A DNA stretch of 64,000 nucleotides from Butyrivibrio sp. YAB3001 (GCF_900112195.1 NZ_FOKR01000003.1:1-64000); one strand, 5' to 3'; positions 52,207-61,938 are shown, counted from the first letter of the stretch. Numbers and translations are program-made. The notes: generated from the sequence alone by a model not told the origin.

Positions 52207-52515
52207 CTAATCTCTTGCTATCCTGATAGCATTAAGCTCCGCATCTCTTAGTCTTTTGGCAATATCTTCTATAGCATCAGCAGTTTTCCTGATTCCCGCT
52301 GACGTTTCACTAATTTTCCCTTGAATTGTTCTTCCCTTTCCTATAAATTTCTCCGAATTTTCTCCATCCCAATTGTTATCTATTAAGTTAATTACGCCTC
52401 CAAAATCATCATTATTATCGTCCAATTTGTTAGCTATCTTTCTAAGATTATTCACTGCAGCCATGGCCTTTTTAAAATCCATTTTTATCTGCCATTCAGT
52501 TTTTGTCACTATCAT
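52207..52515 (-). CDS. WXG100-family secreted protein (C)
   Basis: 102 residues, two helices and a NWDG turn at ~52-55 (INLIDNNWDGENSEKFIGKG). It resembles WXG100 family size and shape. Good ribosome site GGGGGA before ATG 52515. Confidence 0.82.
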   Translation of the reverse strand: MIVTKTEWQIKMDFKKAMAAVNNLRKIANKLDDNNDDFGGVINLIDNNWDGENSEKFIGKGRTIQGKISETSAGIRKTADAIEDIAKRLRDAELNAIRIARD

Positions 52516-52526
52516 AAGCTATCCCC

Positions 52527-52853
52527 CTAACCAAATAATTGGGCATCCGGACTCAACATTGAAGATATAGTCTCTGCCATTTCTTCACCTGCATCATATA
52601 TTCCTGCCATAGTCATGATACGATCTGGGTATGTACCTAGCCTGTCAAGCATTGAAGTGATTTTTCCAAGCTTATCTGTATAATCCGCCCTTTGCTTGTT
52701 GCCTGCTTCACCATTCCAATAACCTGAAGTATCGTTTATCTTGTTAGTCAGCTGCATTATATCATTTCTCATATTGTTAATATCTGTGTCAATATAGCCT
52801 TTTTGCACTTTCAACCTATCAGTGCTCACATTAAGCGTTATCTCAATCGCCAT
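52527..52853 (-). CDS. WXG100-family secreted protein (B)
   Basis: 108 residues; the turn is YWNGEAG at ~residue 45 (WXG with Asn). Helices MRNDIMQLTNKIN and LGKITSMLDRLGTYPDRI. AGGAGG precedes ATG 52853. Confidence 0.82.
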   Translation of the reverse strand: MAIEITLNVSTDRLKVQKGYIDTDINNMRNDIMQLTNKINDTSGYWNGEAGNKQRADYTDKLGKITSMLDRLGTYPDRIMTMAGIYDAGEEMAETISSMLSPDAQLFG

Positions 52854-52865
52854 AACTGCCTCCTG

Positions 52866-53168
52866 TTAAACCGACATTTCTTCTATCATATTTGAAATAT
52901 TGTTTTCACACTGCGAATATTCAGTATGAGCAAATTCCAATTCAGACAAAACCTTCTTAAAATCATCCAACATCGCAAAAGTTTTACTCTTATCAACTTC
53001 AAAAGTTGAAAGAAAATCGTTATGAGCTTCACCTTCCCACATACTATTGAGTTCACTCATATGTGTGATCATCTCATTAAAATGATCTGTTAGTTGTTGA
53101 AGATGAACCCTGTACTCATCTATATCACCATTAAAGGATTCAAGATTATTAGCCATTCTTTCTGCCAT
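52866..53168 (-). CDS. WXG100-family secreted protein (A)
   Basis: 100 residues with MWEGEAH turn at ~42-48 and helices YRVHLQQLTDHFNEMITHM and TFAMLDDFKKVLSELEFA. First of the five, 42 bases after the EsaB-like gene. Confidence 0.88.
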   Translation of the reverse strand: MAERMANNLESFNGDIDEYRVHLQQLTDHFNEMITHMSELNSMWEGEAHNDFLSTFEVDKSKTFAMLDDFKKVLSELEFAHTEYSQCENNISNMIEEMSV

Positions 53169-53209
53169 TCCATCACTCCTCTCTAAATAATGAAAAGATG
53201 CCTCTTACA

Positions 53210-53458
53210 TCAAACTAGCACCAACCTTGTCCCACTTGTAACAAAACAATCAATTAAAGTATTTTTCCCCGGAAGCATAGATGAATTTCTGGTTGAATAC
53301 AAATGCATATCCTTTTTATCGCCCAAAAGATTGCATTTTTCTTTCTGTTCGATCATTTCTACAATCTCAGAAATCACATCCTCTATGATTACTTTTTCGT
53401 TCAAGCTAAAATTGTATGTTTTATCCACAGACGGAACAAATACATCAACTAAAACCAT
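53210..53458 (-). CDS. EsaB/YukD-like ubiquitin-fold protein
   Basis: 82 residues: VLVDVFVPSVDKTYNFSLN, VIIEDVISEIVEMIEQ and LIDCFVTSGTRLVLV fit the small ubiquitin-like YukD/EsaB fold of type VII systems. The hydrophobic C-terminal strand is typical. It follows EssC directly (AGGAGGTATCT start). Cytoplasmic accessory of the secretion apparatus. Confidence 0.85.
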   Translation of the reverse strand: MVLVDVFVPSVDKTYNFSLNEKVIIEDVISEIVEMIEQKEKCNLLGDKKDMHLYSTRNSSMLPGKNTLIDCFVTSGTRLVLV

Positions 53459-53467
53459 AGATACCTC

Positions 53468-56400
53468 CTACCGTCCTTTGTATAGCGGAATTACAACTTC
53501 TTTTACCGATTCTTCATTATCGAGCGGAAGCATCGCTCTGCCTGGCGCTTTCGGAGCATCAAGCGTTTTTCTATCATGATTGTCAAAATTCATGTTTGCA
53601 ACTGATGTAGAATGGACCATGCCGCCCAAATGCATTCCTTTTCTATCTCTGACAAAAAGCTTGTAAAGATTAATCGCCGTAACAGTACCAAGATTATCCT
53701 TATCCACCGTAGCAAACCAATAAATATTGTGAAGAGCTCCTCTTTCTATTACCATCTCCATATTCAACATCACATTTGCTGGAACATTCTCTTCTGTTGG
53801 TCTTTGCATCCTCTCAACAAACAACGGCAGATTCTCAATAAAGATAAATATCTTCCTATATTTCTGCATAAACTTGAATATTTCGCTGTCTTGGGCATTT
53901 CCTTTCATCAGTTCAGCTTTATCTGCATTTCTTGTAACAAGATCATTCTTTAACAGATTACTAATAAATGATGCCCATTCCACCTCGCTTTGTATGCATT
54001 TTGCTCCCACATTGTCAGCAAAGCCTTTAAGATGTTTATCAAAATCTACGATCACGGCATTTCCACCTTTAACAATCGCTGAACATGTAAGAATTTTAAG
54101 TGCATTGGTCTTTCCTTTTTTCTTTCCTCCTGTTATAAGATAAACATATAGCTTGCTCAGATCTATGCCATAGCTTTCTGCAAACCTTGTTTCATAGCCA
54201 ACCGGCAAAAGATTATCCGTTTCAAACATGGTTCTGACTTCAGGGCTATCAATAAAGCTATTCCATTCCGGTTCTGCTGGAATCTCAGGAATTTTCCTTG
54301 CACTGTCATTTCCACTTTTCTCCCAGACATCCAACATATCTTTCGCAATTTTTGAAGCTTTCTGATTCATGTCATTTTCGTTATCTGCTTCAAGCATAAT
54401 AGCTGTCTGAAATTCTAAAATTCGGTCTCCTACTTTTCCAAGACCACGCCCCTTAACTCCCGATTCTGGATTTATCCTCACCCTTGGAACGCGCAAATAA
54501 TTGCTATAATCGTATACATTATTTAATTCCAGGCATATTGGCATTCTAAAGTTCTGAGCTACACTGTTGGAAATTTCTCCGCTCCCTATTCCAGTAGCAG
54601 ACACAAGCATAAATATTCCACAACCTGCTCCTTCTTTTACAAGTTTTTGTATTACATGAATATAAGCATCCCCTGTCTTATTCAGGAAAGAAGCATAATT
54701 ATCAATAACCAAAACTATGGCCGGAATCTTACCTTGTCCATGAGCCTCACAGTATTGCACAAAACCAATATCTCCAAGTACTTCCTTTCTCTCATTCAGA
54801 ATACGCAACATGAGCGAAAACAATTTCTCTATACGCTCATTTCCATCATTTTCTTTTACAATTCCACCTATATGCGGTGCACTTTCAAAAACAGAAAACT
54901 TTCGAGCGCTAAATTCAAGAATATAGAAGTTTACTTCTGCAGGCGAATACTTCATCATCATTCCAAAAACAAAGGTTTGCAGGAACGTACTCTTTCCAGA
55001 TGTTGGAGCACCTAAAAGAATAATGTTTCCCATCTTTGCTATATCAAGAACAAATGCATCCTGCCTCTGATTTTCTGGATCATCATACAATCCCATACAT
55101 ATTTCCAGTCTTGAGCTATTACCATGTTCTTGCCAGGAAATACCGTTAAACAGTTCCTCAGTATCAAATCCTGGACCCTTTGGCAGCTGGGAAAGATAAA
55201 CAACACTTGGAAGTAAAGGCAAAAACAGACTAAAATCATGATTAAATCCATTTTTCTTAGCAAGATAATCAATATATCTGACAACTGCCTCTAATTGCGT
55301 ATGTTCAGGTTGCTGTGGAAGCTTCTTTTTTGCATTAGTAAACTCACTCTCTGCTTTTAATATTGCTTCCGAATCATAGCCATATATACCTATCTCCTCT
55401 AGAAGAGTAATCAGATTTTCTCTATTGTTATCTGTATTTGAATAATCAATTCCTTTTGAAATCAGGTTACTAATGACTTTCTCTGCAATCTGTCCTTTTT
55501 CTATTCTTGAAAGATTTGCAAGCCTACTGCTATCTTCGCCTACAATTGGTTGTATTGCATTTTCAAGCTGTTCAAGCCAAAGTTTCTTTTTTTCTTTCTG
55601 TCTGACACTTCTTGCATGATTGCCCTCAAGCGAAGGTATTCCATTAATTTCAAGCATAGTTGCAACGCCTGTATTGACATCTGCCTCATCATCATAATAG
55701 GTTGCGCCCGAAAAGCCTGACTGAAATAATTCGTACAATTCATCATTTCCAACTTGCAAGTAGCATCTACCTGACTGTGTAAGATACGCTGCATCAGGCT
55801 TATGAAGCATATCCATTGAATCCTGCTTGCTCTGAACACGAAGACATAGTTTAAACCTAGAGTTAGACCATATATCATCACTGACACTTCCAGCTGGTTT
55901 CTGCGTGGCCATGATCAAATGAATTCCAAGGCTTCGACCAACTCGTGAAATACTCACTATCTCTTGAATAAACTCTGGTTCTTCTTTTTTCATTTCCGCA
56001 AATTCATCTATAACAATGATCAGATGCGGCAATGGCACCGTTGCCTCATTATTCTTGTATACCTTGGTGTAATCTCTGATATCCTTTACTCCAAAGCTTG
56101 CAAAAAGCGCTTCTCTTCTATCTTTTTCACTTTGAATAGACATAAGTGCTCTTTGTATCTGATTTCCGGAAAGATTCGAAATCTGTCCGACCATATGTGG
56201 CAAATCAATAAAAAGATTCGCCATTCCACCACCCTTATAATCGATGACAAAAAAGCTCACATCGTCAGGACTAAAATTAATTGCCAACGAGAGCATATAT
56301 GTCTGCAACGTTTCTGATTTTCCGGAACCTGTTGTTCCCGCAACCAAGCCATGCGGTCCATGGTACTTTTCATGGATATCAAGAAAGCACGGAACTCCTC

Positions 56401-58519
56401 CAGCTTTCTGTCCAACAAGCGCCTTCATGGATTCGTATGTCCTGTTCTTTTTCCATCTGTTCTCGATATCAAAATCCTCTAGTCTCTTCGCGCCATACAT
56501 TTCAAAGAAACTTATAGATACCGGAACATCTCCTCCAACCTCTATTTCCTGTACTTCTACATTTGCTATTTTCTCAGCAAATGCAGATATTTCTGATACG
56601 TCAACCTCATCAAATTCTGTCTTGATTCTGTCCTCGTAGTCATCTGTAGTTCTATAGCAACCACTATAATTCTCATCATTCTCAATAATATACTCACATT
56701 GATTTGGCAAATCCTCATATCGCTGAGCCATATATATACATGAAATGCCATATTCAGGACTAGGGCTAAGCACATATTTAGATATTATTTCTCCCTCCAT
56801 AAGTTCGTGAGAAGCCAATACCACAACGTAATAAGGCTTGGGTACAACTCCCTCACAATTTCTTGATGAAGAGTCATCAATTCGTTGTCTAAGAATTCTA
56901 TTTAATTCGTAAAAAACTTCACTTGCTGACTCTTTTCCATTTGCAACATATCTAAATGTCTTTGTCTCATTCCAAACATGAGGTAGCCATTTGACAAAAT
57001 CCCATTCTCTGCCGATAACACTTTTCTTTTCATCATAGATAAAAACAATTTTCACATCCGTATATGAATTATTGGCTGCAATCTGCGCTATCAGATTTCT
57101 GACAACTGTAATTCCGCCTTCCATCCTGCGGCCACCAATAACTCCAACCAATTTCTCTTTAAAAAGATCAACGCAGATTGGAACATCATGAAGCATTGAA
57201 TAACTCTTTTTCAAATTGGCTGGAATCTCCGTAAGAGAATTCTCAGACATTGTAAATTTCTGCTCCGGAATTTCAATTTCCACCTGAAACGGTAAATCAC
57301 CTATTCCTAACCTATGTGTGAGAAAATCACTCTGTGTAGCATTTCTGCACCACAAAAGCATATTTGAAGCATTATAACTGCAGCACTCTTTTGCCGAAAC
57401 ATATCTGTCCCTTAAAGAATTTGTATTTTTCTCATATTTTTCTTTTATTATGTTTTCCTGCTTTTTTAGATATTCGCCATACTTCTTATTTCTCTTTTCT
57501 TCATATTCCTTATATTCCCGGACCGCTTTACGTATGCCGACTATTCCACGTATTGCACCTATTGTCGCTGATGACACGCTAGTCACAAGGCCTATGTACA
57601 TAAAAAGGCCACGACTCATCCCCGAAACCTGGGATGCATATATCATAAATGCACAGCCAAGAAGCATTGGCAGCGCCATAACCATAGCCGAACCAATAGC
57701 TGCCAACACACCTCTGTTTCGCACCTCATCTTTAGGAGTCGGAGGATCATCAATCTTTACGGTATCATCCTCAATTCTAGTTAATCTTCGAGGAGACCTG
57801 TGAAAAACAGTTGTCAGGCTTTTTCGATTTACTTTCTGGAGCGGTGCTGATTCTATTATTATCTTTTTAAGTATTCTTTCATCAACTACAGCTCCACATT
57901 CCGAAACATTGATTGCTATAGCATCACCAAGAAAAACAATCCTAAGTCCAAATATATCAATGCAATCTCCAAATTTAAGATTCTCTGAACCTTTTACACG
58001 TTTGTTATTCAAAAAGCTTCCATTGGCGCTTTCATTATCTTGAAAAACAAAGCTTTCTCCACTTTGATAAATTTTTGCATGGCAAGATGAAACCAACTGC
58101 TTTCCATACATTCCAAAACATATGGTACTTGATTCGTTTCGGCCGATTGTAATCTCACTTGTTACATCTTGCAAATCATATTTTTCATATACAGAGAAAT
58201 AGTCATCACTTATATTAATGCTCAAAGACAGGATATGTTTTTTATCTTGCAAAAGCCTAAATTCATTATTTCCAAATTGAACGAACTCATCTAAAGACTG
58301 CAAATAACAGTCGCCATTGCCTGTGAGCAGCTCAATATCATAATCATCCGATGGTGCAAAAAACCATCTATTATCACTGATTTCCAATTTAAGTTCAATG
58401 TTTTGTGGAATATTAAAAAGACTCTCTACCAATAAAATCGAATAATCTGCATCATTTATGGCAGGTAAAAGAAATCCCTTGAACGCATTATGGCTGTAAA
58501 CAGTGATAATTGTGCTCAT
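53468..58519 (-). CDS. essC: Type VII secretion ATPase EssC (FtsK/SpoIIIE type) with N-terminal FHA
   Basis: 1683 residues. FHA domain at ~110-200 (IGRNESSTICF, SSCHAKIY, NESANGSFLNNKRV). Two transmembrane helices at ~272-325. Three ATPase domains: D1 Walker A GTTGSGKSE (728-736) with Walker B LIIVIDEFAEM; D2 LLGAPTSGKSTFL (~1168-1180) with AIVLVIDNYASF; D3 ITGGKKKGKTNAL (~1462-1474), a loop with a modified P-loop. D1 thus is likely the active one and D3 degenerate. Length and order match EssC/YukBA, the central motor that recruits WXG100 substrates. AGGAG precedes ATG 58519. Confidence 0.95.
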   Translation of the reverse strand: MSTIITVYSHNAFKGFLLPAINDADYSILLVESLFNIPQNIELKLEISDNRWFFAPSDDYDIELLTGNGDCYLQSLDEFVQFGNNEFRLLQDKKHILSLSINISDDYFSVYEKYDLQDVTSEITIGRNESSTICFGMYGKQLVSSCHAKIYQSGESFVFQDNESANGSFLNNKRVKGSENLKFGDCIDIFGLRIVFLGDAIAINVSECGAVVDERILKKIIIESAPLQKVNRKSLTTVFHRSPRRLTRIEDDTVKIDDPPTPKDEVRNRGVLAAIGSAMVMALPMLLGCAFMIYASQVSGMSRGLFMYIGLVTSVSSATIGAIRGIVGIRKAVREYKEYEEKRNKKYGEYLKKQENIIKEKYEKNTNSLRDRYVSAKECCSYNASNMLLWCRNATQSDFLTHRLGIGDLPFQVEIEIPEQKFTMSENSLTEIPANLKKSYSMLHDVPICVDLFKEKLVGVIGGRRMEGGITVVRNLIAQIAANNSYTDVKIVFIYDEKKSVIGREWDFVKWLPHVWNETKTFRYVANGKESASEVFYELNRILRQRIDDSSSRNCEGVVPKPYYVVVLASHELMEGEIISKYVLSPSPEYGISCIYMAQRYEDLPNQCEYIIENDENYSGCYRTTDDYEDRIKTEFDEVDVSEISAFAEKIANVEVQEIEVGGDVPVSISFFEMYGAKRLEDFDIENRWKKNRTYESMKALVGQKAGGVPCFLDIHEKYHGPHGLVAGTTGSGKSETLQTYMLSLAINFSPDDVSFFVIDYKGGGMANLFIDLPHMVGQISNLSGNQIQRALMSIQSEKDRREALFASFGVKDIRDYTKVYKNNEATVPLPHLIIVIDEFAEMKKEEPEFIQEIVSISRVGRSLGIHLIMATQKPAGSVSDDIWSNSRFKLCLRVQSKQDSMDMLHKPDAAYLTQSGRCYLQVGNDELYELFQSGFSGATYYDDEADVNTGVATMLEINGIPSLEGNHARSVRQKEKKKLWLEQLENAIQPIVGEDSSRLANLSRIEKGQIAEKVISNLISKGIDYSNTDNNRENLITLLEEIGIYGYDSEAILKAESEFTNAKKKLPQQPEHTQLEAVVRYIDYLAKKNGFNHDFSLFLPLLPSVVYLSQLPKGPGFDTEELFNGISWQEHGNSSRLEICMGLYDDPENQRQDAFVLDIAKMGNIILLGAPTSGKSTFLQTFVFGMMMKYSPAEVNFYILEFSARKFSVFESAPHIGGIVKENDGNERIEKLFSLMLRILNERKEVLGDIGFVQYCEAHGQGKIPAIVLVIDNYASFLNKTGDAYIHVIQKLVKEGAGCGIFMLVSATGIGSGEISNSVAQNFRMPICLELNNVYDYSNYLRVPRVRINPESGVKGRGLGKVGDRILEFQTAIMLEADNENDMNQKASKIAKDMLDVWEKSGNDSARKIPEIPAEPEWNSFIDSPEVRTMFETDNLLPVGYETRFAESYGIDLSKLYVYLITGGKKKGKTNALKILTCSAIVKGGNAVIVDFDKHLKGFADNVGAKCIQSEVEWASFISNLLKNDLVTRNADKAELMKGNAQDSEIFKFMQKYRKIFIFIENLPLFVERMQRPTEENVPANVMLNMEMVIERGALHNIYWFATVDKDNLGTVTAINLYKLFVRDRKGMHLGGMVHSTSVANMNFDNHDRKTLDAPKAPGRAMLPLDNEESVKEVVIPLYKGR

Positions 58520-58643
58520 AAACTCTCCTGTATTATAGAAACCATTGTTAATAGAGGAAAAAGTTAATGTTCTGCTCTGTAGTTATTTGGTATTTAGTGC
58601 GCTTTTAGCTTAGATTTTGCAACACACTGTATAATACTTTTCG

Positions 58644-58922
58644 TCAGAGTTTGTCATAATACTCTTTTATTTTTTCTACAAAAACTTTTCTTTCATCATC
58701 TTCATATCCCCTGAAAAACACTTCTTCTATTGCATCATGATTAAAGAAAAACTGTGATCCGTCTCCTAGATTTCCCTCAGGATAAACTACACCTATGTAG
58801 TCAAACTCTGTCTCTGATGCCTTATCCACCTGTTTAACTCCGAATACCATTGCTTTTTTAGTTCCTTCTTTGAGAAGAACCACTGAACCGATTGGTAATA
58901 AATCATTGATATTGTTTTGCAT
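58644..58922 (-). CDS. DUF4176 protein of type VII loci
   Basis: 92 residues: LLPIGSVVLLKEGTKKAMVFG, then DYIGVVYPEGNLGDGSQFFFN, DUF4176. This family is regularly found with type VII secretion genes. It is the first gene in the block and lies next to the shared promoter element. Cytoplasmic, role unknown. Confidence 0.85.
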   Translation of the reverse strand: MQNNINDLLPIGSVVLLKEGTKKAMVFGVKQVDKASETEFDYIGVVYPEGNLGDGSQFFFNHDAIEEVFFRGYEDDERKVFVEKIKEYYDKL

Positions 58923-59068
58923 TAGTTTATTCCTTTCTAGACTTTGCTAAAATAGTGCAAATGACCTGTTTTCATCCAATACCATTCTATTCCTGATCAA
59001 ATACTCTCCTCGGTGCTTTAATTCTTATGATTGTCATTTATCATTTATCTATAAAGCAACTACACTTC

Positions 59069-59152
59069 TATTATAAATTATTGCTTATGTAGTTATATAA
59101 ACCTTTAATTAAATAAGCATTAAAAGAATATACTACAAAAATTTCAAAAATC
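59069..59152 (-). promoter_or_regulatory. Shared promoter/operator element, copy 2
   Basis: Closely matches 44899-44982 over ~84 bases (core CTTTAATTAAATAAGCATTA, then AAAAGAAT). TATAAT is at 59070-59075 on the minus strand. It sits before the DUF4176-EssC operon and divergent from the XRE gene at 59311, a candidate regulator. Confidence 0.6.
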
Positions 59153-59310
59153 TTATTTTTCCCATAAAAAGTTATAAGCTCTCAGTCTTACAATAATCTT
59201 ATGCATCTGCAACTTTTTTAACTAAGTAGGCAGTATATTGTTCTTTTACTTTATGTAATTATTCTTTGAATGCCCATACAATTTATGTAATATACTCATT
59301 GGAGGATATA

Positions 59311-59646
59311 ATGGGCATCGAAATCGACTACATTAGTATTGGAAAAAGAATACGCTACTATAGAAAACTCAAAGGCATGTCTCAAGAGTCACTTGCCGAA
59401 AAAGTTGATATTTCCATAACACACATGAGTCATATTGAAACTGCCTCCACAAAACTAAGTCTGCCCGTTTTCATTGCTTTAGCCCAAATATTGGAAGTAA
59501 GCACCGATCAGCTTCTTCGTGATACCGAAAGCATACATGAATATTGTAAAGATATAGAAAATATCATGGCATCATCTTCACTTTTAGAACAGAAGGTTAT
59601 GTACAATGCGGTTCAATCCATAAAAAAATCTTTTAATGAACCTTAA
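59311..59646 (+). CDS. XRE-family transcriptional regulator
   Basis: 111 residues from ATG 59311 behind GGAGG; the frame is open further upstream. A helix-turn-helix at ~8-62: IGKRIRYYRKLKGMSQESLA, VDISITHMSHIETASTKLS and LAQILEVSTDQLL. It is divergent from the type VII operon with the shared element between them, so it may control both type VII blocks (inference). Confidence 0.88.
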   Translation: MGIEIDYISIGKRIRYYRKLKGMSQESLAEKVDISITHMSHIETASTKLSLPVFIALAQILEVSTDQLLRDTESIHEYCKDIENIMASSSLLEQKVMYNAVQSIKKSFNEP

Positions 59647-59713
59647 ATCAGAAAATACATTTCCTATAGAAATCTATTCGCTAATATTGATGTACTATAC
59701 ATCTGCAAAAACA

Positions 59714-59757
59714 AAAGCACCTCATTATCAACAACGCATTGACAATAGAGCTGCTTT
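59714..59757. repeat. Palindrome flanking the AAA_14 gene, 3' side
   Basis: AAAGCA-CTC-ATT-TCAA and its imperfect complement flank CAACGCA. The same layout occurs at 61773-61820 with a perfect 22-base stem. It lies just past the stop of the ATPase gene. Confidence 0.55.
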
Positions 59758-59811
59758 CATATTTTCAACTATTTATATTTCTCACTAATATCCAACTGGC
59801 TTTAAGATATA

Positions 59812-61665
59812 TTAAGCCTTACCAATCCCACATAAGTAATCCTTGATATTCATGTAGTTTATCCCATCAACCACAGTTGACTCACCATTATATAACACAT
59901 TTTTTGATTTTATCTCACCGTATTTGAACTCTGTCTGTTCGCACATAGAGGAATTGACCAGATGTTTATACTGGCTGGAAACAATTTCGCTGCTGTGTTT
60001 TATCTCATAGATCTCACAGGTACAATTCTTCTCATCTGCCACAACCATATCAAATTCGCCAATAGGAAATAATAGTTTAAAAGCTCTTTTTCCTTTTGTT
60101 AGAACTATATTGGTTTCTAAAAGAATCATCTCCTCAAGCATCCTTCCGCGTACTTCTTCTAGTATCCTCTCACACGCCTGATGCTTTATTTTACCGGAAT
60201 ACTGGCTAAAGTTTTTATCTTTCATAATAGAATAAACAAGAGCTTGAGCCTGACAATATCTCATTCCCGGCTGTGAAAAAATTATATTTTCAATCTTTTC
60301 AGCAGAAGATATCGTTTCGCTTGGGCAATCGACTATCAGATCCAAAATAAACAAATACTCTTTAATCTCACTAAGATGAGCATCTGTTATTTCAACTTTA
60401 GCTTCATCTTTATTTCGAATATCCAAAATATCCACAAGTCGTTCAGTAATCTGTTTTACATCAATATCCTCAAGAACATCAGTTGTTCCTTCAATAGCTG
60501 CTTTTTTTCTTGAAAGCTGTCTTGCGCTCCCAAGGTCATGTGAAACAAAATCTTTAGTTAAGACTGAAACTAAAAATCTATGGTTCATATCTTCAATTAT
60601 ACGGTTAATTGCACTTGTTAGTTCTCCTGCCTCATAAAGATTTAGTAGATTCCTAAAGTGTCCACCGTTTTTATAGCACTTAAGACTATGTTGAATATTT
60701 CGTACAATTGCAGTATCGATATATCTTCTTGTAGACTCATCATCCCTGAAAGAAAGGCCTTCATCACGTAACTGCAGATCATCGAAATCATTTTCTCCGG
60801 CCTTTAATGTTCCACCATAACAAATATACTGATCAATATCAGATATATTTAATAACCGGCTGTATTCCCTAAACGGAATAAAAGTAGTATGAATCATATA
60901 CGCCCTATCATACAGTTCTTCATCCATAGTAAGCGCAAAGCCAAGTGAATCTGTACCAGACAACACTATTTTCATGCCCATTATCCCGTAGACATCAGAC
61001 AATAACGATGCTGTATCCACAAAGTCACTCATCAAAGTTACTTCGTCAATAAATACAAATCTAATCCCATTTTCATATAGTCTCTTTAAATCCTTATTGA
61101 GCATCGCCATATCATTTGATGGAAGAATTTTTATATATGCAGTTTCATCTATCGGCAGCTCAGATATTGCCTGAAAAATCAGGGTTGTTTTTCCGGTTCG
61201 GCGAAGTCCATAAAGCAGGCATATTCTGCCATCTGATTTTAAAGATAAAAACTTCTTTATTCCACAAAGGCACTCTCTGGCTTCATATTCTCTCACAGAA
61301 GAACACATTTCCACAAGTTGTTTGCCTAGAACCACATTAGTCTTATAATCTTTTTCATCCTTCGTATTTATCACATACTTAGGCGCATCTTCCATAACAA
61401 TAGCTTGATTTCCATGCTCTACATCAGCAAACCTGCTTTCCAGTTCAATCAGTTCCTTAAGCCGGTCTCTAAGTTCATTTCTCTTTTTTACCTTTGTAAG
61501 AACTTCAATTTCATCCTTAGCTCTTATATACTTACTCTGTTTCTTACTATTTTCATACCATTGCAAATACATTCTTTTTTTGCCGCGAATAACCTTGTAT
61601 GTAATATTCCCCTTAGGAAGGGCCTCCAGCTCATTTACTATCCTGCTAAACTCATCATCTATCAT
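59812..61665 (-). CDS. AAA_14/DUF4143-type ATPase with unusual N-terminus
   Basis: ATG 61665 follows AGAGG; the frame is open to 61749 but those codons add no domain. The first ~100 residues are a charged helical region (EIEVLTKVKKRNELRDRLKEL) not typical of the family. The ATPase core then shows LLYGLRRTGKTTLIFQAIS (Walker A), RFVFIDEVTLMSDFVD (Walker B) and LSGTDSLGFA. The C-terminal DUF4143-like part includes FKLLFPIGEFDMVVADEKN and EIYEIKHSSEIVSSQ, a D-x(n)-E-x-K that recalls a PD-(D/E)XK nuclease. The role of the family is unclear; a DNA-linked mobile or defence function has been suggested. Confidence 0.8.
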   Translation of the reverse strand: MIDDEFSRIVNELEALPKGNITYKVIRGKKRMYLQWYENSKKQSKYIRAKDEIEVLTKVKKRNELRDRLKELIELESRFADVEHGNQAIVMEDAPKYVINTKDEKDYKTNVVLGKQLVEMCSSVREYEARECLCGIKKFLSLKSDGRICLLYGLRRTGKTTLIFQAISELPIDETAYIKILPSNDMAMLNKDLKRLYENGIRFVFIDEVTLMSDFVDTASLLSDVYGIMGMKIVLSGTDSLGFALTMDEELYDRAYMIHTTFIPFREYSRLLNISDIDQYICYGGTLKAGENDFDDLQLRDEGLSFRDDESTRRYIDTAIVRNIQHSLKCYKNGGHFRNLLNLYEAGELTSAINRIIEDMNHRFLVSVLTKDFVSHDLGSARQLSRKKAAIEGTTDVLEDIDVKQITERLVDILDIRNKDEAKVEITDAHLSEIKEYLFILDLIVDCPSETISSAEKIENIIFSQPGMRYCQAQALVYSIMKDKNFSQYSGKIKHQACERILEEVRGRMLEEMILLETNIVLTKGKRAFKLLFPIGEFDMVVADEKNCTCEIYEIKHSSEIVSSQYKHLVNSSMCEQTEFKYGEIKSKNVLYNGESTVVDGINYMNIKDYLCGIGKA

Positions 61666-61772
61666 AAGTATTCCTCTATACAAGAAAGAATGTCGCACGT
61701 GTGCGTATCCATTTCGAAGCGTTTTTATTTCATATGTAATGCAGAACAATTTCCTATAAAATCAATATAGCA

Positions 61773-61820
61773 AAAAGCAACCCTGTTATCAACTACGCAG
61801 TTGATAACAGGGTTGCTTTT
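61773..61820. repeat. Perfect 22-bp palindrome flanking the AAA_14 gene, 5' side
   Basis: The stem runs from AAAAGCAACCCTGTTATCAA through CT at 61773-61794, a 4-base ACGC loop, and the perfect complement at 61799-61820, with T-runs on both sides. It acts at least as a strong bidirectional terminator. Its partner at 59714 shares the outer and inner segments. Confidence 0.75.
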
Positions 61821-61878
61821 ATCCCCCAAATACTAATTCTACAAAACTCTCTATAATAGATGCCTTATACAACAATTC

Positions 61879-61908
61879 GAGCCCAGCCTTATATTCCAGG
61901 CTGGGCTC
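61879..61908 (-). terminator. Hairpin after the GtrA-like gene
   Basis: GAGCCCAGCC pairs perfectly with GGCTGGGCTC around a 10-base loop. The T-run is weak, so it is a probable terminator of the GtrA-like transcript. Confidence 0.6.
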
Positions 61909-61938
61909 TCTCAATTCTCATAATTCTTTACTGCTCAA

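Noticed and set aside
61773..61820. Palindrome as an attachment site of an integrated element
   Set aside because: No integrase nearby; its terminator-like T-runs explain most of it, so only the pairing with 59714 is reported.
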